From: Artocarpus heterophyllus
Taxonomy: Eukaryota; Streptophyta; Magnoliopsida; Rosales; Moraceae
Assembly (NCBI GenBank): GCA_025403435.1
Contig: CM046338.1
Span: 17,855,316-17,919,315 of the forward strand
DNA: 64,000 bases
Direction of reading: 5' to 3'
Made by a program: the position numbers and the translations under genes. Positions 1 to 12,713 of the stretch are shown here, one piece after another (within the stretch, counting starts at the first letter, position 1; each line of letters opens with the position of its first letter). Below the pieces are notes generated by a model that saw nothing but the letters and a program-made list of their open reading frames with translations, searched no databases and had not been told where the DNA came from.

Positions 1-728
1 ATGAGAATCCCTGTAATAAATATTATCTTTTGCAACTTATTTTTTAATAAATGTTATTTATGTTTGAAACTTAGGTCTCATTTAGCATGGTTGTTGCTTA
101 TTCTTTTAGTTAGTAAAAAAATAGAAACAAAAGTTGTAATTTTTTAGTAAGTGTTTGGAATTATATTTTTAAAAGAGTTTAAATGTGTCAAAATGATTAA
201 AAATTTTTAATAATAAAAATGCTACATTAAATTTTATAATGTCCTATTAAAATTATCTGATATTAAACTTATTTTGTATATTGGTAATGCCTTGCAAATT
301 ATTAATACATTTTCGTTTCTTGCATTATGTTGTGAAATGAATTCTCAAAACGTAACAAAAGAGAAAACATTTTGTAATAGGATTATGTGTCATATTTTAA
401 GTTATATAAATAATTTCGTTGTCTCATAAAGCATACATTTGTGGGATTTTAAAACATCTAACAAATTGAAAGTTCTATAATAAAGGAACCTTAATGTTAC
501 ATGCTTTCAATTCATGGGTATTTTTATAGAAACAATATTTATTTTGAGATTTAATTATGTTATATGATAGTTGAAAGTATATCTTTGTTATTTGTTTTTA
601 TTCATCAACCCAATAGAAAGGAACAATATCCTGTAAAGCTACAACAATATTCTAGTGAGGTATATATTGTGGCAAAACGTTAGTCACAAGTTGCGTTGTG
701 GTTATGGAATGATTATTTCAAGACTTAA

Positions 729-880
729 GATGTTTGATATAGTGGTTAGAACTATAATTTTGTAGTATGTGAGAGCTTTACATTATAGTAATTTTTTTTT
801 TCGTTTTAGTGTAGCATATGAGAGCTTTACATTATTTCTAACTGAAAAATTAGTTAGAATCAATTTTGCTAAATAGGATA
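729..880. repeat. MITE-like repeat, copy 1 of a three-copy family
   Basis: It shares the core GTAGCATATGAGAGCTTTACA with copies at 38,877-39,044 and 42,722-42,878. The core appears here twice in direct orientation (about 757-775 and 813-833) around a T-rich spacer. The left edge GATGTTTGATA resembles the reverse complement of the right edge of copy 3. No transposase is present. The ends are approximate. Confidence 0.5.
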
Positions 881-3028
881 TTAGATTTGTAAACTTTGTT
901 GTCAGGTCAGTAAAATTTATGGACAGCGTTGTCATTTCTCATTTACCAACAAACATATTTTAATTATCAAGGACATAAGATTAAGGCTTTTGTCGTTGAT
1001 AAGATAATTCAAAAACAAGTTTATCAGATTAATTGATTGAGTGTATAACATATGATTCAAAACTTAATGATAAAAGAAGTGTTACTAAAGTGGTGTTTAC
1101 AAACGTAGTTGAAATTACATTTTGTAATTCCAATTATATTGTCATATTTTGGTTCAAATTTTGTGAGAGAAAATTTTGACAATTTAATTGGAACTATAAA
1201 ATACAATTCTATCTCTCTTTCTAAATTCTACATATGACATTAAAGACCACACAGAAATTACGAGTCTTAGGCACGTGACATTTTGAATGATGATTATTTA
1301 TCAAACATTATAAGGCTCCCTTATATGTATATGAAATTTCATGTTATCAGTTTTTGTATACACAATTGCACGCTAGTTAACAATAAAAAGTACGCAGAGA
1401 AAGATATTATCATGAACTGATTGTAATGCTTCTCTATCACAAGTCATATGAAGCGGGAACTACATCAAAATAATGATATATGACCTTCATAACTTTATTA
1501 GTTTTTTTTTTACAAGTATAATTCATAATGTCACCGATGTAAGAATACTTTGCCTTGATGTTTTATGCACTATGTTTTATTTTTAAGCTTTGAAGTGAAA
1601 GAATGCCACATGATATCAAATGACAAAATGTTGAAGAGTTTTTATGTGGTCACGTGTATTTTATAATGTTATGTTAATTTAAATATCAAATCGACTTATC
1701 TGGACTCTTGGATTGAGAATTAGTAAGTGTTATTTAGTTGAGTTTTTCTTTATAATATTAGTTCTACGCCTCAAATCTTTTAAATGAGATGAGCTCGTGT
1801 GCGAGGAATTATGCTTTTAAATGAGATTGGCATTTACTTGTGTAGTTTTTAAGGTTTTAATATTCCCATATAATAACATGTTAAGGATGGACCTTAGACT
1901 TAGGTAATGGATTCAAGCATTGTAAATTAGAGGGATGTAGAGTGCACTATGCAGTGATCTCTTGTTGATTTTAGAAGAATAAATAGATAAACAAAAGAAA
2001 TTGCTAGGATGTAATAATTCCAAGTTAGGAGGTAAACAGCATATATTAGACTCACTTTTGGTTTATTTTTACTACAATGTAAATAATGAAGATATTGTTG
2101 TTTTGATATAGATAGATATTGGATTTGAGGATTCTAGTTGTGACTTAAGATTTACCTTGATACTTGATTCTTTAGTGATTCTTATACGATTTTAGGTCTC
2201 TTTTGGTTGGAATAATTTGCATAACTTATTTAAGAGACTTGGTTTAGAATGACTAATGTCAATATATCTTTGAGAATTATGCATCAAAAATACAGTCAGG
2301 CTAATGTTTTATTTGTCTTGTTGTTAGACCTTAACTATGCTTATTAACGTAATTTATATGAGATGAAGATATGCTTTAACAGGTAAATAACTCCATATCT
2401 TAAACCATATGATACAAATTGGGCTTCAAATAAAATGATTACTTTGAGGTGGTTTCTTATTAAATTAACATTGGATTATGTTGCCTTTTAGGATTTTAAG
2501 ACTGATTTATCTATGGGGACATTAGAAGCAACCTCTTAGTTTTGCCTTGGATTAAGCATTGCATGTTAAGGGAAGTATGAAATAAACTCTGATAGATTCC
2601 TTTGTTTACATACAAATTGATTGTGGTTATTGAGTGTAAAATTTAACGTTTTTGGAACACGAGGCCTATTAATATATCCTGCTAGAACCTTTGTTATATG
2701 GTTTTGATTGGATCTAAGTGCTGATGCCATAAGGGCATATCACAATTCCTTGTAAATGAGCAATGAGAAGACTTATTAGTTTAAAAACTTGAATATTCTT
2801 ATTTGGTAGAGTTAGCAAATTGTAGAGTAATTTTAAGAAAATTATAATAAATAGCACTTGCATAACTAGATATAAGTAAATAGCATATCGTACAACATTT
2901 GTAACGAGAAGTAAATTTACTAGATAATTAAAAAATTTACTAGGTAAAAATCTATTGACTACAAGCAAAAATAACTTACAAAGTAAATTTGCTATTTAGA
3001 TTATTATAATACTATTTACTTTAAATAT

Positions 3029-3090
3029 TTTTAAAACCTATTATTTACTTTAATTACTATTTTAAAACCTATTATTTACTTTAATTATTA
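3029..3090. repeat. 31-bp tandem duplication
   Basis: Two adjacent near-identical copies of a 31-bp AT-rich unit containing AACCTATTATTTACTTTAAT. Replication slippage is the likely origin. No function is evident. Confidence 0.6.
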
Positions 3091-3288
3091 TTGTGTAAAT
3101 ATTCATTTACTTAAATCTTCCAACATTTTACCTTCTCATAATTTGGGAATTAGTTCATCTACGGTTGGCAAAATAGGCAGTGAAAGATTAACGGCTATAA
3201 CTGAATCACAATTGGCGGTGAAGAAATCGTAATGCCATATTATAATATGTATAAATTTTTAAAAAATAATAAAAAAAAATAATGGGGC

Positions 3289-3339
3289 CACGTGAAAAGA
3301 CATTGAAATAAAAAAACAAAGAAAGAAAGAGATGACGTC
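3289..3339 (+). promoter_or_regulatory. G-box and TGACGTC motif upstream of the mannosidase gene
   Basis: A CACGTG G-box lies at 3,289-3,294 and a TGACGTC bZIP-type site at 3,333-3,339, about 160-210 bp before the start codon at 3,497. A GA-rich stretch and a CT-rich probable 5' UTR follow. These are standard plant bZIP/bHLH targets; their use here is inferred from position only. Confidence 0.35.
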
Positions 3340-3496
3340 CCTTTCATTTGCGTTTTTTCCTCGATGCGTACTTGACACACCGACAGTAGCAGAGTAGAGA
3401 GAGAGAGGGAGATCTCCTTCCTTACTTCCTCTGCGTGTGTCTGACTATCAACACGAAGCTCTGATCAGAGGTCGTCTGATCTAGGGTTTGACTTTA

Positions 3497-3646
3497 ATGG
3501 CCGCCATTGGGAAGACGAAGCTTGACTCGCAGTGGTTCGCCGCCAGGTCCACCGATGTCAACCTCACTGGCACTCAGCTCACTACGTCCCACCCTCCCTC
3601 CACCGGCCCCAATTCCCCTTGGATGGTCGCTGAAGTTCCCGGAACG

Positions 3647-3697
<51 letters not shown>

Positions 3698-6600
3698 TTA
3701 TATATTCTCTCTCACTAAAGATTCTATGAATGTGCGACTTTTATGTGATTCTCTCAGTCCAATTTTGACTCTCGTTACGTTTGATCCGCTTGTTGTGTTA
3801 CTCTGTTCAACTTTTTGGTGTCAATTTCGTGCATTTTGATCGCTTTTCAGTTCAATTCTCACGGTTTGTGCAAAAACAGTTTTAGTAACTACAACTTTTT
3901 TTTGGAGATTTTTTGCATCTTAGTTATTATGTTGTATGGAGTAGTAGTTTATATAGTCTAGTTAATTAATGAAGAGGAACTTGTTTTGTTTTAAGATTTG
4001 TGTTGTGTTGAAAGAAAATTGTAATAATGTGATTTTTAAGTATTCTGATTAAGGTTTATTAGGGAATTGATAATTTTCTACTATCTGTTCTCGGAAATTC
4101 GTTGTAACTTGTATTTACCTGTGCATTGTGATGCAATCAATTGCTTCAAAAGGCCTAAGAGGTAATGGTGTTTTAATTGACAGCGTTTTGGGAACCTTGG
4201 TGAAGAACAAAAAGGTCCCCGATCCCTTCTACGGGCTGGAGAATGAGGCAATTATAGATATTGCTGATTCTGGGAGGGAATACTACACATTCTGGTTCTT
4301 TACAGCTTTCCAGTGTAAGCTGGTATGCCATATGATTACTTGCAGAAATTGCTCCATGAGGTCAAATATATAAATATATTGTCTCTGATTTCATAAGAAA
4401 CTGCATCTTCCTTACCGGTCATTTTGCCAAGGAAATTAATTAGTTTTTGATGATGACTGGGTTCAGGTTTCGAATGCTGCAAACAGAAACCTAATTATAT
4501 TTGTTGCTTGATCTATTCTAGGATGGTGCTCAGCACCTATTGTCTCTGATTTCATAAGATACTGCATCTTCCTTACGGGTCTTTTAGCTAAGGAAATTAA
4601 TTAGTTTTTGATGATGACTGGGTTCAGATTTCAAATGCTGCAAACAGAAACCTAATTATTTTTGTTGCTTGATCTATTCTAGGATGGTGCTCAGCACCTG
4701 GATTTGAATTTTCGTGCGATTAATTACTCGGCAGAGGTCTATTTAAATGGACACAAAACGGTGCTTCCAAAAGGGATGTTTAGAAGACATTCTCTTGATG
4801 TCACAGATATTGTGCGTCCCGAGGGCCAGAACTTGCTTGCTGTTCTTGTCCACCCTCCAGATCATCCTGGAAGCATTCCTCCACAGGGGGGGCAAGGTGG
4901 TGATCATGAGGTATAAATGCTAGCAGAAAATTTATTGACTGGTTTACGTCCTTCTACATTTTCCCTTTCTCAAAATCTTCTCTTATAATATACCAATACC
5001 AACTTATTAAAAGTACTGTGTGTTATCATATCTCACCTAAGTTGGATAGACAATAATTAAATATGCATTATATTTACTGTGTGAGGATTAATGTTTTTAA
5101 TCTAATTCTCATTTTAGATTGGGAAAGATGTTGCCACTCAATATGTGGAAGGTTGGGATTGGATTGCTCCCATAAGGTGACTACCCCATTGTAACTGATA
5201 TTATGCAGCGTGTTTCAAGTGTTTTGTTCCTGTTATAATTTTTTCCCATCTTATCCCCTGTATCAGATGTCAAAAATGTTTCTGCGCGTTTATTAGGACT
5301 TAGTGGCAATTTTCTTATCACATTGCTCACTGAAAAGGACAAACACATATCTATGAGTATTGTGATTCTTTGCTTTACTTGCTTACATGGTACTTCAGAT
5401 GATTATGTCTACAATTTCAATATGGAAAATGAAAAAGACACTCGGATTAGTTCTCTTGTTCATTATTGCAGGGATAGAAACACTGGCATATGGGATGAGG
5501 TATCACTTTATGTTACTGGGGTGAGTTTTAATCACATGACTTGCTTGTTAGATTTGTATCTGTTTCATATATAACTTCAATTTCTTTTGCAAAATCATAC
5601 CATTTGTCTCCCATCTTTTTTTTTTCCTCTTCCATGTGTCAATCATTTATGTTGTTCTTGTTCTTCCATGTAACAAGGTTAATGTTTTGATAGAAAATGC
5701 ATTATCATTTGATGCAGCCAGTAAAAATAATTGATCCCCACTTGGTTTCATCATTCTTTGACGGATACAAGAGAGTGTATTTGCATGCTACAACGGAGTT
5801 GGTAAATAGAAGTGCCTGGGTTGCGGAGTGCTCTTTGAACATCCAAGTGACAACAGAGCTCGAAGGTAGCATGTGTTTGGTAGAGCATCTTCAGACTCAA
5901 CATGTCTCAATCCCTGCTGGATCACAGATACAATATACATTTCCCCAGGTGGGTGATGGAATGATACCGAGCAGACTTTTCTACGTTTGAGAGATTCTCA
6001 AAACAGAAAATTGAATATGTGTAATTTTGATTGCCCAGCTTCTTGATTATCCATTATCATTTGGTTTGATGTTGTTCCATCCATTAGTTTTGCCCTTTGG
6101 AAAACTGTTTTTGAAATTACTAAACAATGCGAATTGGCAGCTCTTTTTCTACAAGCCTAATTTATGGTGGCCCAATGGTATGGGAAAGCAATCCTTGTAC
6201 AATGTTGTTATTATGGTTGATGTAAAGGGCCATGGAGAGTCTGATTCATGGAGCCATTTATTTGGATTCCGCAAAATCGAAAGCCATATTGATAGTGCCA
6301 CAGGTGGAAGGTAAGGTGTATATAGTCTTGCGATTTGGTAATTTTCCAGTTCCATGTTCAGTTCTTCATTTAGAACTGGACATTCCTTTCCTCACTATCT
6401 TTTGTATAATTTCCACATGTTTTGTCTGTAGGCTGTTCAAGGTCAATGGGCAACCTATTTTTATACGTGGCGGTAACTGGATATTATCAGATGGGTTACT
6501 TAGGCTTTCAAAGAAGCGTTATAGCACAGATATCAAGTTTCATGCCGATATGAATTTTAACATGCTCCGCTGTTGGGCTGGTGGATTGGCTGAGAGGCCA

Positions 6601-9065
6601 GAATTTTATTATTATTGTGATCTCTATGGTCTGCTGGTAATCTCCCTCTATCCCCTCTCTGCACTAATATTGCTTCTGCATGCATTCTCGGGCTGAATGT
6701 TGTGGGGAAGGGAAAACTCAAGATGACTTGTGGTCTTCGAGTCATAAAATCACTGTAGGTCAAGAATGAAATGTATTTCATGCCGCAAATAATAGGAGGA
6801 AAAGCTTTTTTGAGACTTTTGCAAACTAGATGAACATAATGCCTATAATTGGTGTATTAGTTGTATTCTTTGTAAAGACTGTCTTCTGTTTCATGTACTA
6901 TGGCTCGGCTCTCTGGTACTTTAATTTTACTTAGCATAATTTAGAAAAATAACATTTGAAGATGACTCAACTGGGATGATTCTGATTTGCATCAAATAGA
7001 CTGGAACTTTAAGTTGAGGTTTGCAAGTCCAGATGCAGTTTCTATTATATTATGGTCGTACATCGGCTGTGAAGTCAGTACTACGTGCTCTGTAATGCAA
7101 CTGGTTGAATTTTGTAGGTCTGGCAAGAGTTTTGGATTACTGGAGATGTTGATGGACGGGGTGACCCAGTATCAAATCCAGATGGTCCTCTGGACCATGA
7201 TCTTTTCCTTCTTTGTGCTAGGGACACTGTCAAGCTTCTAAGGAACCATCCTAGTCTTGCCCTTTGGGTGGGTGGAAATGAACAAATTCCACCCAAAGAC
7301 ATCAACGCAGCATTGAAAAATGACCTTAGACTTCATCCTTTCTTCCAAAATGTATTAGATGAAAAGGACAAGTCCGCTACATTTTTATCCTCAGGATTGA
7401 AGGATCCAAGCCAATATCTTGATGGTACACGCATTTACATCCAAGGATCCTTGTGGGATGGATTTGCAGATGGAAAGGGAGGGTGGACTGATGGTCCTTA
7501 TGAAATCCAATATCCTGAAAGCTTCTTTGAAGATGATTTTTACATGTATGGATTCAATCCTGAGGTTGGTTCTGTAGGAATGCCTGTTGCAGCTACTATC
7601 AGAGCAACAATGCCTCCAGAAGGATGGCAGATTCCATTGTTTAAGCTTTCTAATGGTTACATAGAAGAAGTTCCAAACCCCATTTGGGAATACCATAAAT
7701 ACATTCCCTATTCAAAATCAGGCAAGGTCCATGATCAGATTTTACTTTATGGGACTCCAAAGGATCTTGATGATTTTTGCTTGAAGGTAAAACACGTTAT
7801 TTTCTATTTAGGACTACTTTGTGATTCTCTAATATTGTTGATACCCACTGATATGTTTTAAATGATACTGCAGGCTCAACTTGTCAACTACATTCAATAT
7901 AGAGCTCTGCTAGAGGGCTATACTTCCCGCATGTGGACTAAACATACCGGCGTTTTGATTTGGAAGACGCAGAACCCTTGGACAGGATTAAGAGGTCAAT
8001 TTTACGATCACCTTCTTGACCAAACAGCTGGTTTCTATGGATGCCGCTCTGCTGCAGAGCCTATCCATGTCCAGCTTAATTTGTCTACATATTTTATTGA
8101 GGTAAACCATAGAATTACACCAACTCTGACTGAATTATGCTGAATTTTAAAAAACAATTAATATTTCAGGTTGGTATCTGTTGATTGATTTTCATGATAC
8201 ACTTGGTGGAAAATGGAAATAATCATTTACAAGCGTTTTCTTTTCCTTCTTTCAACAGGTTGTTAATACTACATCAGAGGAACTATCTAACGTAGCTATA
8301 GAAGCCTCGGTGTGGGATTTGGAAGGGACATGTCCATACTACAAAACTTTTGAAAACTTATCGGTGCCACCGAAAAAAACTGTTCCCATTGCCGAGATGA
8401 AGTATCCGAAGTCAAAAAACCCAAAGCTGGTCTATTTTCTTCTTCTCAAGTTGTATTACACGTCTGATAACCGCATTTTATCTAGGAACTTCTACTGGTT
8501 GCATTTGACTGGTGGAGATTACAAGCTGCTAGAGTCTTATAGGAAGAAGAAAATACCCCTCAAGATTATATCCAAGGTTTTTATCAAAGGGTCCACCTAT
8601 GAAATCCATATGCATGTGCAGAACACATCCGAGAAGCCAAGCTCTAATACTTCAACCCTCATTAACGATTTTGCTTCAATGCAGAACGATGGCGATTTTG
8701 ATACATCCTCTGTGGAACCTACACATGAAAAACCAGAAGATAGCCATGGGGCTGGCTTATTTCAGAGGATTTTCAAACAATTTGCAAAGGAAAACGATGG
8801 CTTAAAGGTTACCGAAATGAATGGGTCCGATGTAGGTGTGGCTTTCTTTCTTCATTTTTCTGTGCATGCTTCGCTGACAAACCACAAGGAAGGAGAAGAT
8901 ACAAGAATTCTCCCTGTTCATTACTCGGACAACTACTTCTCGTTGGTGCCGGGTGAGGGTTTGCCGATCAAGATCACATTCGAGGTCCCTCCGGGAGTCA
9001 GTCCTCGAGTAACTCTTCAAGGCTGGAACTACGCCGGTTCCCATACTGTCCATTGCTCTGGATAG
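3497..9065 (+). CDS. Mannosylglycoprotein endo-beta-mannosidase (GH2), 11 exons, 977 aa
   Basis: Predicted to hydrolyse the Man-beta-1,4-GlcNAc bond in plant N-glycans during glycoprotein breakdown. Exons: 3497-3645, 4184-4322, 4683-4910, 5118-5176, 5472-5520, 5718-5948, 6141-6310, 6432-6636, 7118-7786, 7874-8101, 8259-9065. All introns are GT-AG and phases join to 2,934 nt with no internal stop. The product follows the Arabidopsis At1g09010/lily EBM type along its whole length, as far as I remember that sequence: sugar-binding and Ig-like regions, then a TIM barrel. The WVGGNE motif supplies the likely acid/base Glu465, and [10 protein letters not shown] the likely nucleophile Glu559; both roles are inferred from GH2 relatives. 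The start was chosen because [13 protein letters not shown] matches the family N-terminus. There is no obvious signal peptide. Intron 2 contains a duplicated splice acceptor (see 4,378-4,699). It appears functional. Confidence 0.95.
3651..3698. repeat. (CT)n/(TA)n compound microsatellite
   Basis: A run of CT dinucleotides passes directly into TA dinucleotides, immediately after the intron 1 donor of the mannosidase gene. It is probably length-polymorphic. Confidence 0.9.
4378..4699 (+). repeat. 161-bp tandem duplication spanning an intron-exon border
   Basis: Units 4,378-4,538 and 4,539-4,699 are about 95% identical (eight mismatches by eye). Each contains the same 3' splice site CTATTCTAG and the first 17 nt of exon 3 of the mannosidase gene. 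Only the downstream acceptor at 4,681-4,682 gives an open frame. Use of the upstream acceptor at 4,520-4,521 reaches TAA at 4,555-4,557. Confidence 0.9.
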
Positions 9066-9767
9066 GACAATGATTCTGTCATGTTTGTTGTTTGCAGAAT
9101 AGAGGACCATGAGCCCCCCATACAAGTGTTTGATGTTGAACTCTACATTGCATGTAATAATTTATCTACCCTGCTGCACGTTGGGAATTCTCTTTTTTCT
9201 TTATTTTATTTTATTTTATTTTATTTTGTCCAAGAAAATAAGAACCATTGCATGAAATTGAGAATTGAGATCCAGAGATTTTTTCATGAACAACTGCCCT
9301 CTGCCCTTGATGAAACATTTCTTGCAATTTGCAGCAAGGTTTTTCCGGGTTGGTCGGGAACATTTGGTTTATGAAGGTATAAATGTAAAAGAACGATTAA
9401 TAGAACAAAAACAAATTTGAATTTTTTTTATTTTATTCAAAATAGCAGTAGTCTAATAATCATACAGTTACAGTAGCAAAGCAGGATAAAATAAATGTGA
9501 ACTAACAAGGGAACATCTAACTATTAGTTTGAGCAATAAGCATGGCTGTCAAAATGGTGAGAATTATTGGATTTTCTCAAATTAATGGTTGGATTTTCTC
9601 CCAGCGTACATTCCAATATTATCTTTGTTACTGTAACTGTATAATTGTTGAACTGCTGCCATTGAATAAAATTATAAAATTTTAGATTAGTTAGGGTCTG
9701 AGAGTCAGTCTTTATATTTATACCCTTCATAAACCCAAACAAGTGTCTTCACTTAAAAAGTCAGAAT
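9066..9767. other. 3' flank of the mannosidase gene
   Basis: It contains the likely 3' UTR, a (TTTTA)n run near 9,198-9,227 and AT-rich DNA. I could not place a single polyadenylation site. Confidence 0.5.
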
Positions 9768-10477
9768 TAAGGTGTTCATGAAATTTGTCAATCTGTACAA
9801 TCCATTCAATCCAATCCAATCTAGATTGGATTAGATTACAAAAAATACTGACTGGTTTTGGATTGGGATTTTCTCAATCCGATACATATGGATTGGACTA
9901 GGGATTGAGTATCTCTCCATCCATGTAATCCGTAAATCCGATATATATATAATACTTAATTTTATATATTAATAAGTATATATGTATATATAAATTTCTA
10001 AATTAATATATATATGCAGGCTACGGGTAGTATTGTTATAGTTTTATTAAGTTAAAAAATAAAACCCAGCCCAAATATAACCTCATTTCACTCTTCAGTT
10101 CAAACCCAAAAAATGCTAACAATCCCTAATTTCTTATTTGCCCTACACGACTCTCACTTTGGAGTCTCAAAAATTTCAGCCTTATAATCCCCCATTTTAC
10201 TCGTTTATTACCCGATTTGTATTCAATTGAGTTGTAACTTGTTGGATTTTAATGAATTATATCATGTTATATTATGCTTTTTTTATTCTTAGTTTTTTTT
10301 AACTAAATTAAACCCTAATCTGTGAGTCTACGGATTCCAATCCGTAATCGGATCGAATTGGATTGGATTGACACTTTTACAGATTGGTTTTGAATCGAGA
10401 AGATCTTAATCTGATATATACATATTGGATTATGAATTGACCCGTAATTCATGGATTACAATCCATAAACACCGCTA
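9768..10477. mobile_element. Non-autonomous hAT-like element, 710 bp
   Basis: The ends are inverted: TAAGGTGTTCATG on the left and the complement of TAGCGGTGTTTATG on the right. They are flanked by 8-bp direct repeats GTCAGAAT (9,760-9,767) and GTCGGAAT (10,478-10,485), which differ at one base. An 8-bp duplication and a GGTGTTCAT terminus are typical of hAT elements. The interior is rich in short palindromic words such as ATTGGATTGGA and has no transposase frame, so it would need an enzyme supplied in trans. The mismatch in the target duplication suggests an old insertion. Confidence 0.75.
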
Positions 10478-10485
10478 GTCGGAAT

Positions 10486-12713
10486 GAAACAACAATTATA
10501 CATGTCAGTCTAAAACTGACACTTCTTCAGAAGAAAATTTGCAATTCCTAGTTCAGGTAAATCAACATGCTCAAAGCAAGTGGCCAAATTAGATACATCC
10601 CAGCAGCACCATCTAGCATCGGCGTCAAACTATAACAAATATACTTTTGGGTAATATCTTAAATTATTTATGTAACACGAACATCATAAATTCCCTTATG
10701 AACAACGCGCCGTTTTATAAAATTATATGTCAAACACTTTGTTGTAACTGATAAAAAAAGAAAAGAGATGTTTTGGCATGTATTTCAAGCTAACTTATAA
10801 CATTTATTTGAATTTAAGTTTATCAAAATTTAAAGTTAAAGCGAAAAAAAATCTCAAAAGATCCTAAAAAATTTTAGAAAAAATGTTAAAAAATTGTTAA
10901 AGCATTTTTTTAAGGGAAAGAATTAAATTGTATTTTAATTTTTTTTAATAAATAACATATTTTGAAATATTTGAGGTAAATGGTATATTTATCAGGGTAA
11001 ATACAGAGTAGATAAACTATTGTCATAGTAAACACACTATTTACCTTAAATATTTAAAAATATGCTACTTACTTTTTCAATTTTTTGGGTTATTAACATT
11101 AATTACCTTTCAATTTTAGAGTCTCCCCTACTTTGCATATTGAACTTTAAAAATCACCACTTATTATCCCAAATTTTCAAATCTCCAATGGCCCTCTATC
11201 TATTTTTTTTGCCAAAAGTGACAGAAATAGACACACGTGAATCATAAATGCATGGTCTATAAGGGAAAAAAAGGACATTTTATTAGTCCTAAGTGAGAAT
11301 TATGATCTAGATTCTCCTTTAGAAAGTTGCAAAAAATAATGTGGAAATTTTCATTTTAAGGTTTTGCTATGTTACGTGTGGGAAGGGCATTATCAAGCCA
11401 TAAATAGTTTTAATGAGCCCCACAAGCACCTCACATGTAATGACTAGAAAAATCCAAAAATTAATAAGTATAATTACTTAAAAATTTTTCATAACTACGC
11501 TGTTAAGTTCATTGGAAAGTATAAGTTATAAGTTTATGTTTTAGTAAGAATTACAAGAAACGTTCACCAAAGAGCATGAAAATCTAAGAATATGGTTGAC
11601 TTCAAACAAGTCAATACATTTTTCAGCATCCGAGTGAGATTTCGGTTCGATAGCTAAGCACTAGATTAATTATATTCTATAGAATTCAAGAATTTAAAAA
11701 GCCGAACACTTAACTTGGAAATTCAACTTAAATCTTCACAAATTCTATAATTAGAATAAATTCGGTAACGTTCAATACCGATAAGCATCACAAGAATATT
11801 GTTAAGAAATAGTTTAAGATCAGGAGACCTTTCATTTTAAAACTAAAGATGAGTGAGCTCATTAGCAAGGAACCGTAAATTTAATAGATTAGAATTACAA
11901 GTATGAGTACTGCATTAAAGGAGTACAGATAGACACTTTAATGCATTTAAACGAAATTAGCAAGCTCTTATTTAATTGAAAGAGTTTATTACAAGTGAAA
12001 TCAAGGAAATAACGTCGCAAGCACTATGAACTTAGTCCATATTAATAATAGCTCACAAAATCCTACAATTTAACTTACATCTTTAAGTCAAGGATTTTCC
12101 TAGATAATATCGTGTGTGATTTTTATGACTAAAGGATTTATGGAACTAATATAGATATTCTAAAATTTTACACTAAAATTTAAAGTTAAATTTATTTATC
12201 TTTGTGATCAAAAAATTCGGTTGATATTTTCACTATACTTTAAGAAGAAAGAAATTTTAATCCTAAATAACTTGAGAATTTTAATTAGAAGAATTTTCAA
12301 GTGTAGTATGATATTAACAGTGTACCGAGAAACACTCTAGCACTTAACAAGTCCTTAATTGCCGATTAATTAAAAACGGAGTTATGTGGTAACAATTTCG
12401 GTAGAAAATTGCTACTCTAACTCAGAAATTGGCATTGTCGAAAAACTTCATTACCGAGTCTAGAAGCAAAAAAGCTAAGTTTAGATTTTTTTTTTGTCTA
12501 AAAATAATTTTAAGACCAAAAACAGTCTAAAATCAGTATAAAATTAAAACATATATCGGTATCTGTTTACACTATGATTAGTGTCTAACTATATTTGAGC
12601 AATGAGAAAGGACCCCTTGGAAACTAAAATTTCTTGTTAGCTAAGTTAGTTATCCTTTAGCAATACAAAATTCATCTGTTTAAAGGGAATCTTTGAGGAT
12701 AAGGACAAAAAAT
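10486..12713. other. AT-rich intergenic DNA without recognisable genes
   Basis: Apart from one hairpin-forming segment (10,956-11,064) I see only low-complexity AT-rich sequence and weak repeat-like text. A 61-codon frame at 11,062-11,247 has no recognisable features. Confidence 0.5.
10956..11064. repeat. Imperfect inverted repeat (MITE-like core)
   Basis: Arms of about 36 nt pair across roughly 35 nt: AAATATTTGAGGTAAATGGT on the left against ACTATTTACCTTAAATATTT on the right. There is no coding capacity and no clear target duplication. Confidence 0.5.

Larger units (their letters stand above)
1..3288. other. AT-rich intergenic spacer
   Basis: No open frame resembles a protein; the longest is an 84-codon AT-rich frame on the minus strand at 2,714-2,968, which I take as chance. 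The stretch holds one copy of a short dispersed repeat (729-880) and a 31-bp tandem duplication near 3,029-3,090. The rest shows nothing I recognise. Confidence 0.7.

Noticed and set aside
3507..3839. 110-codon plus-strand frame at the start of the mannosidase gene
   Set aside because: It lies in another frame across exon 1 and the CT/TA microsatellite. The annotated exon frame matches the enzyme family.
12702..12706. AGGAC as target duplication of the solo LTR
   Set aside because: The right copy abuts the LTR end but the left copy is 7 bp away from the TG start, so I did not count it as proof.
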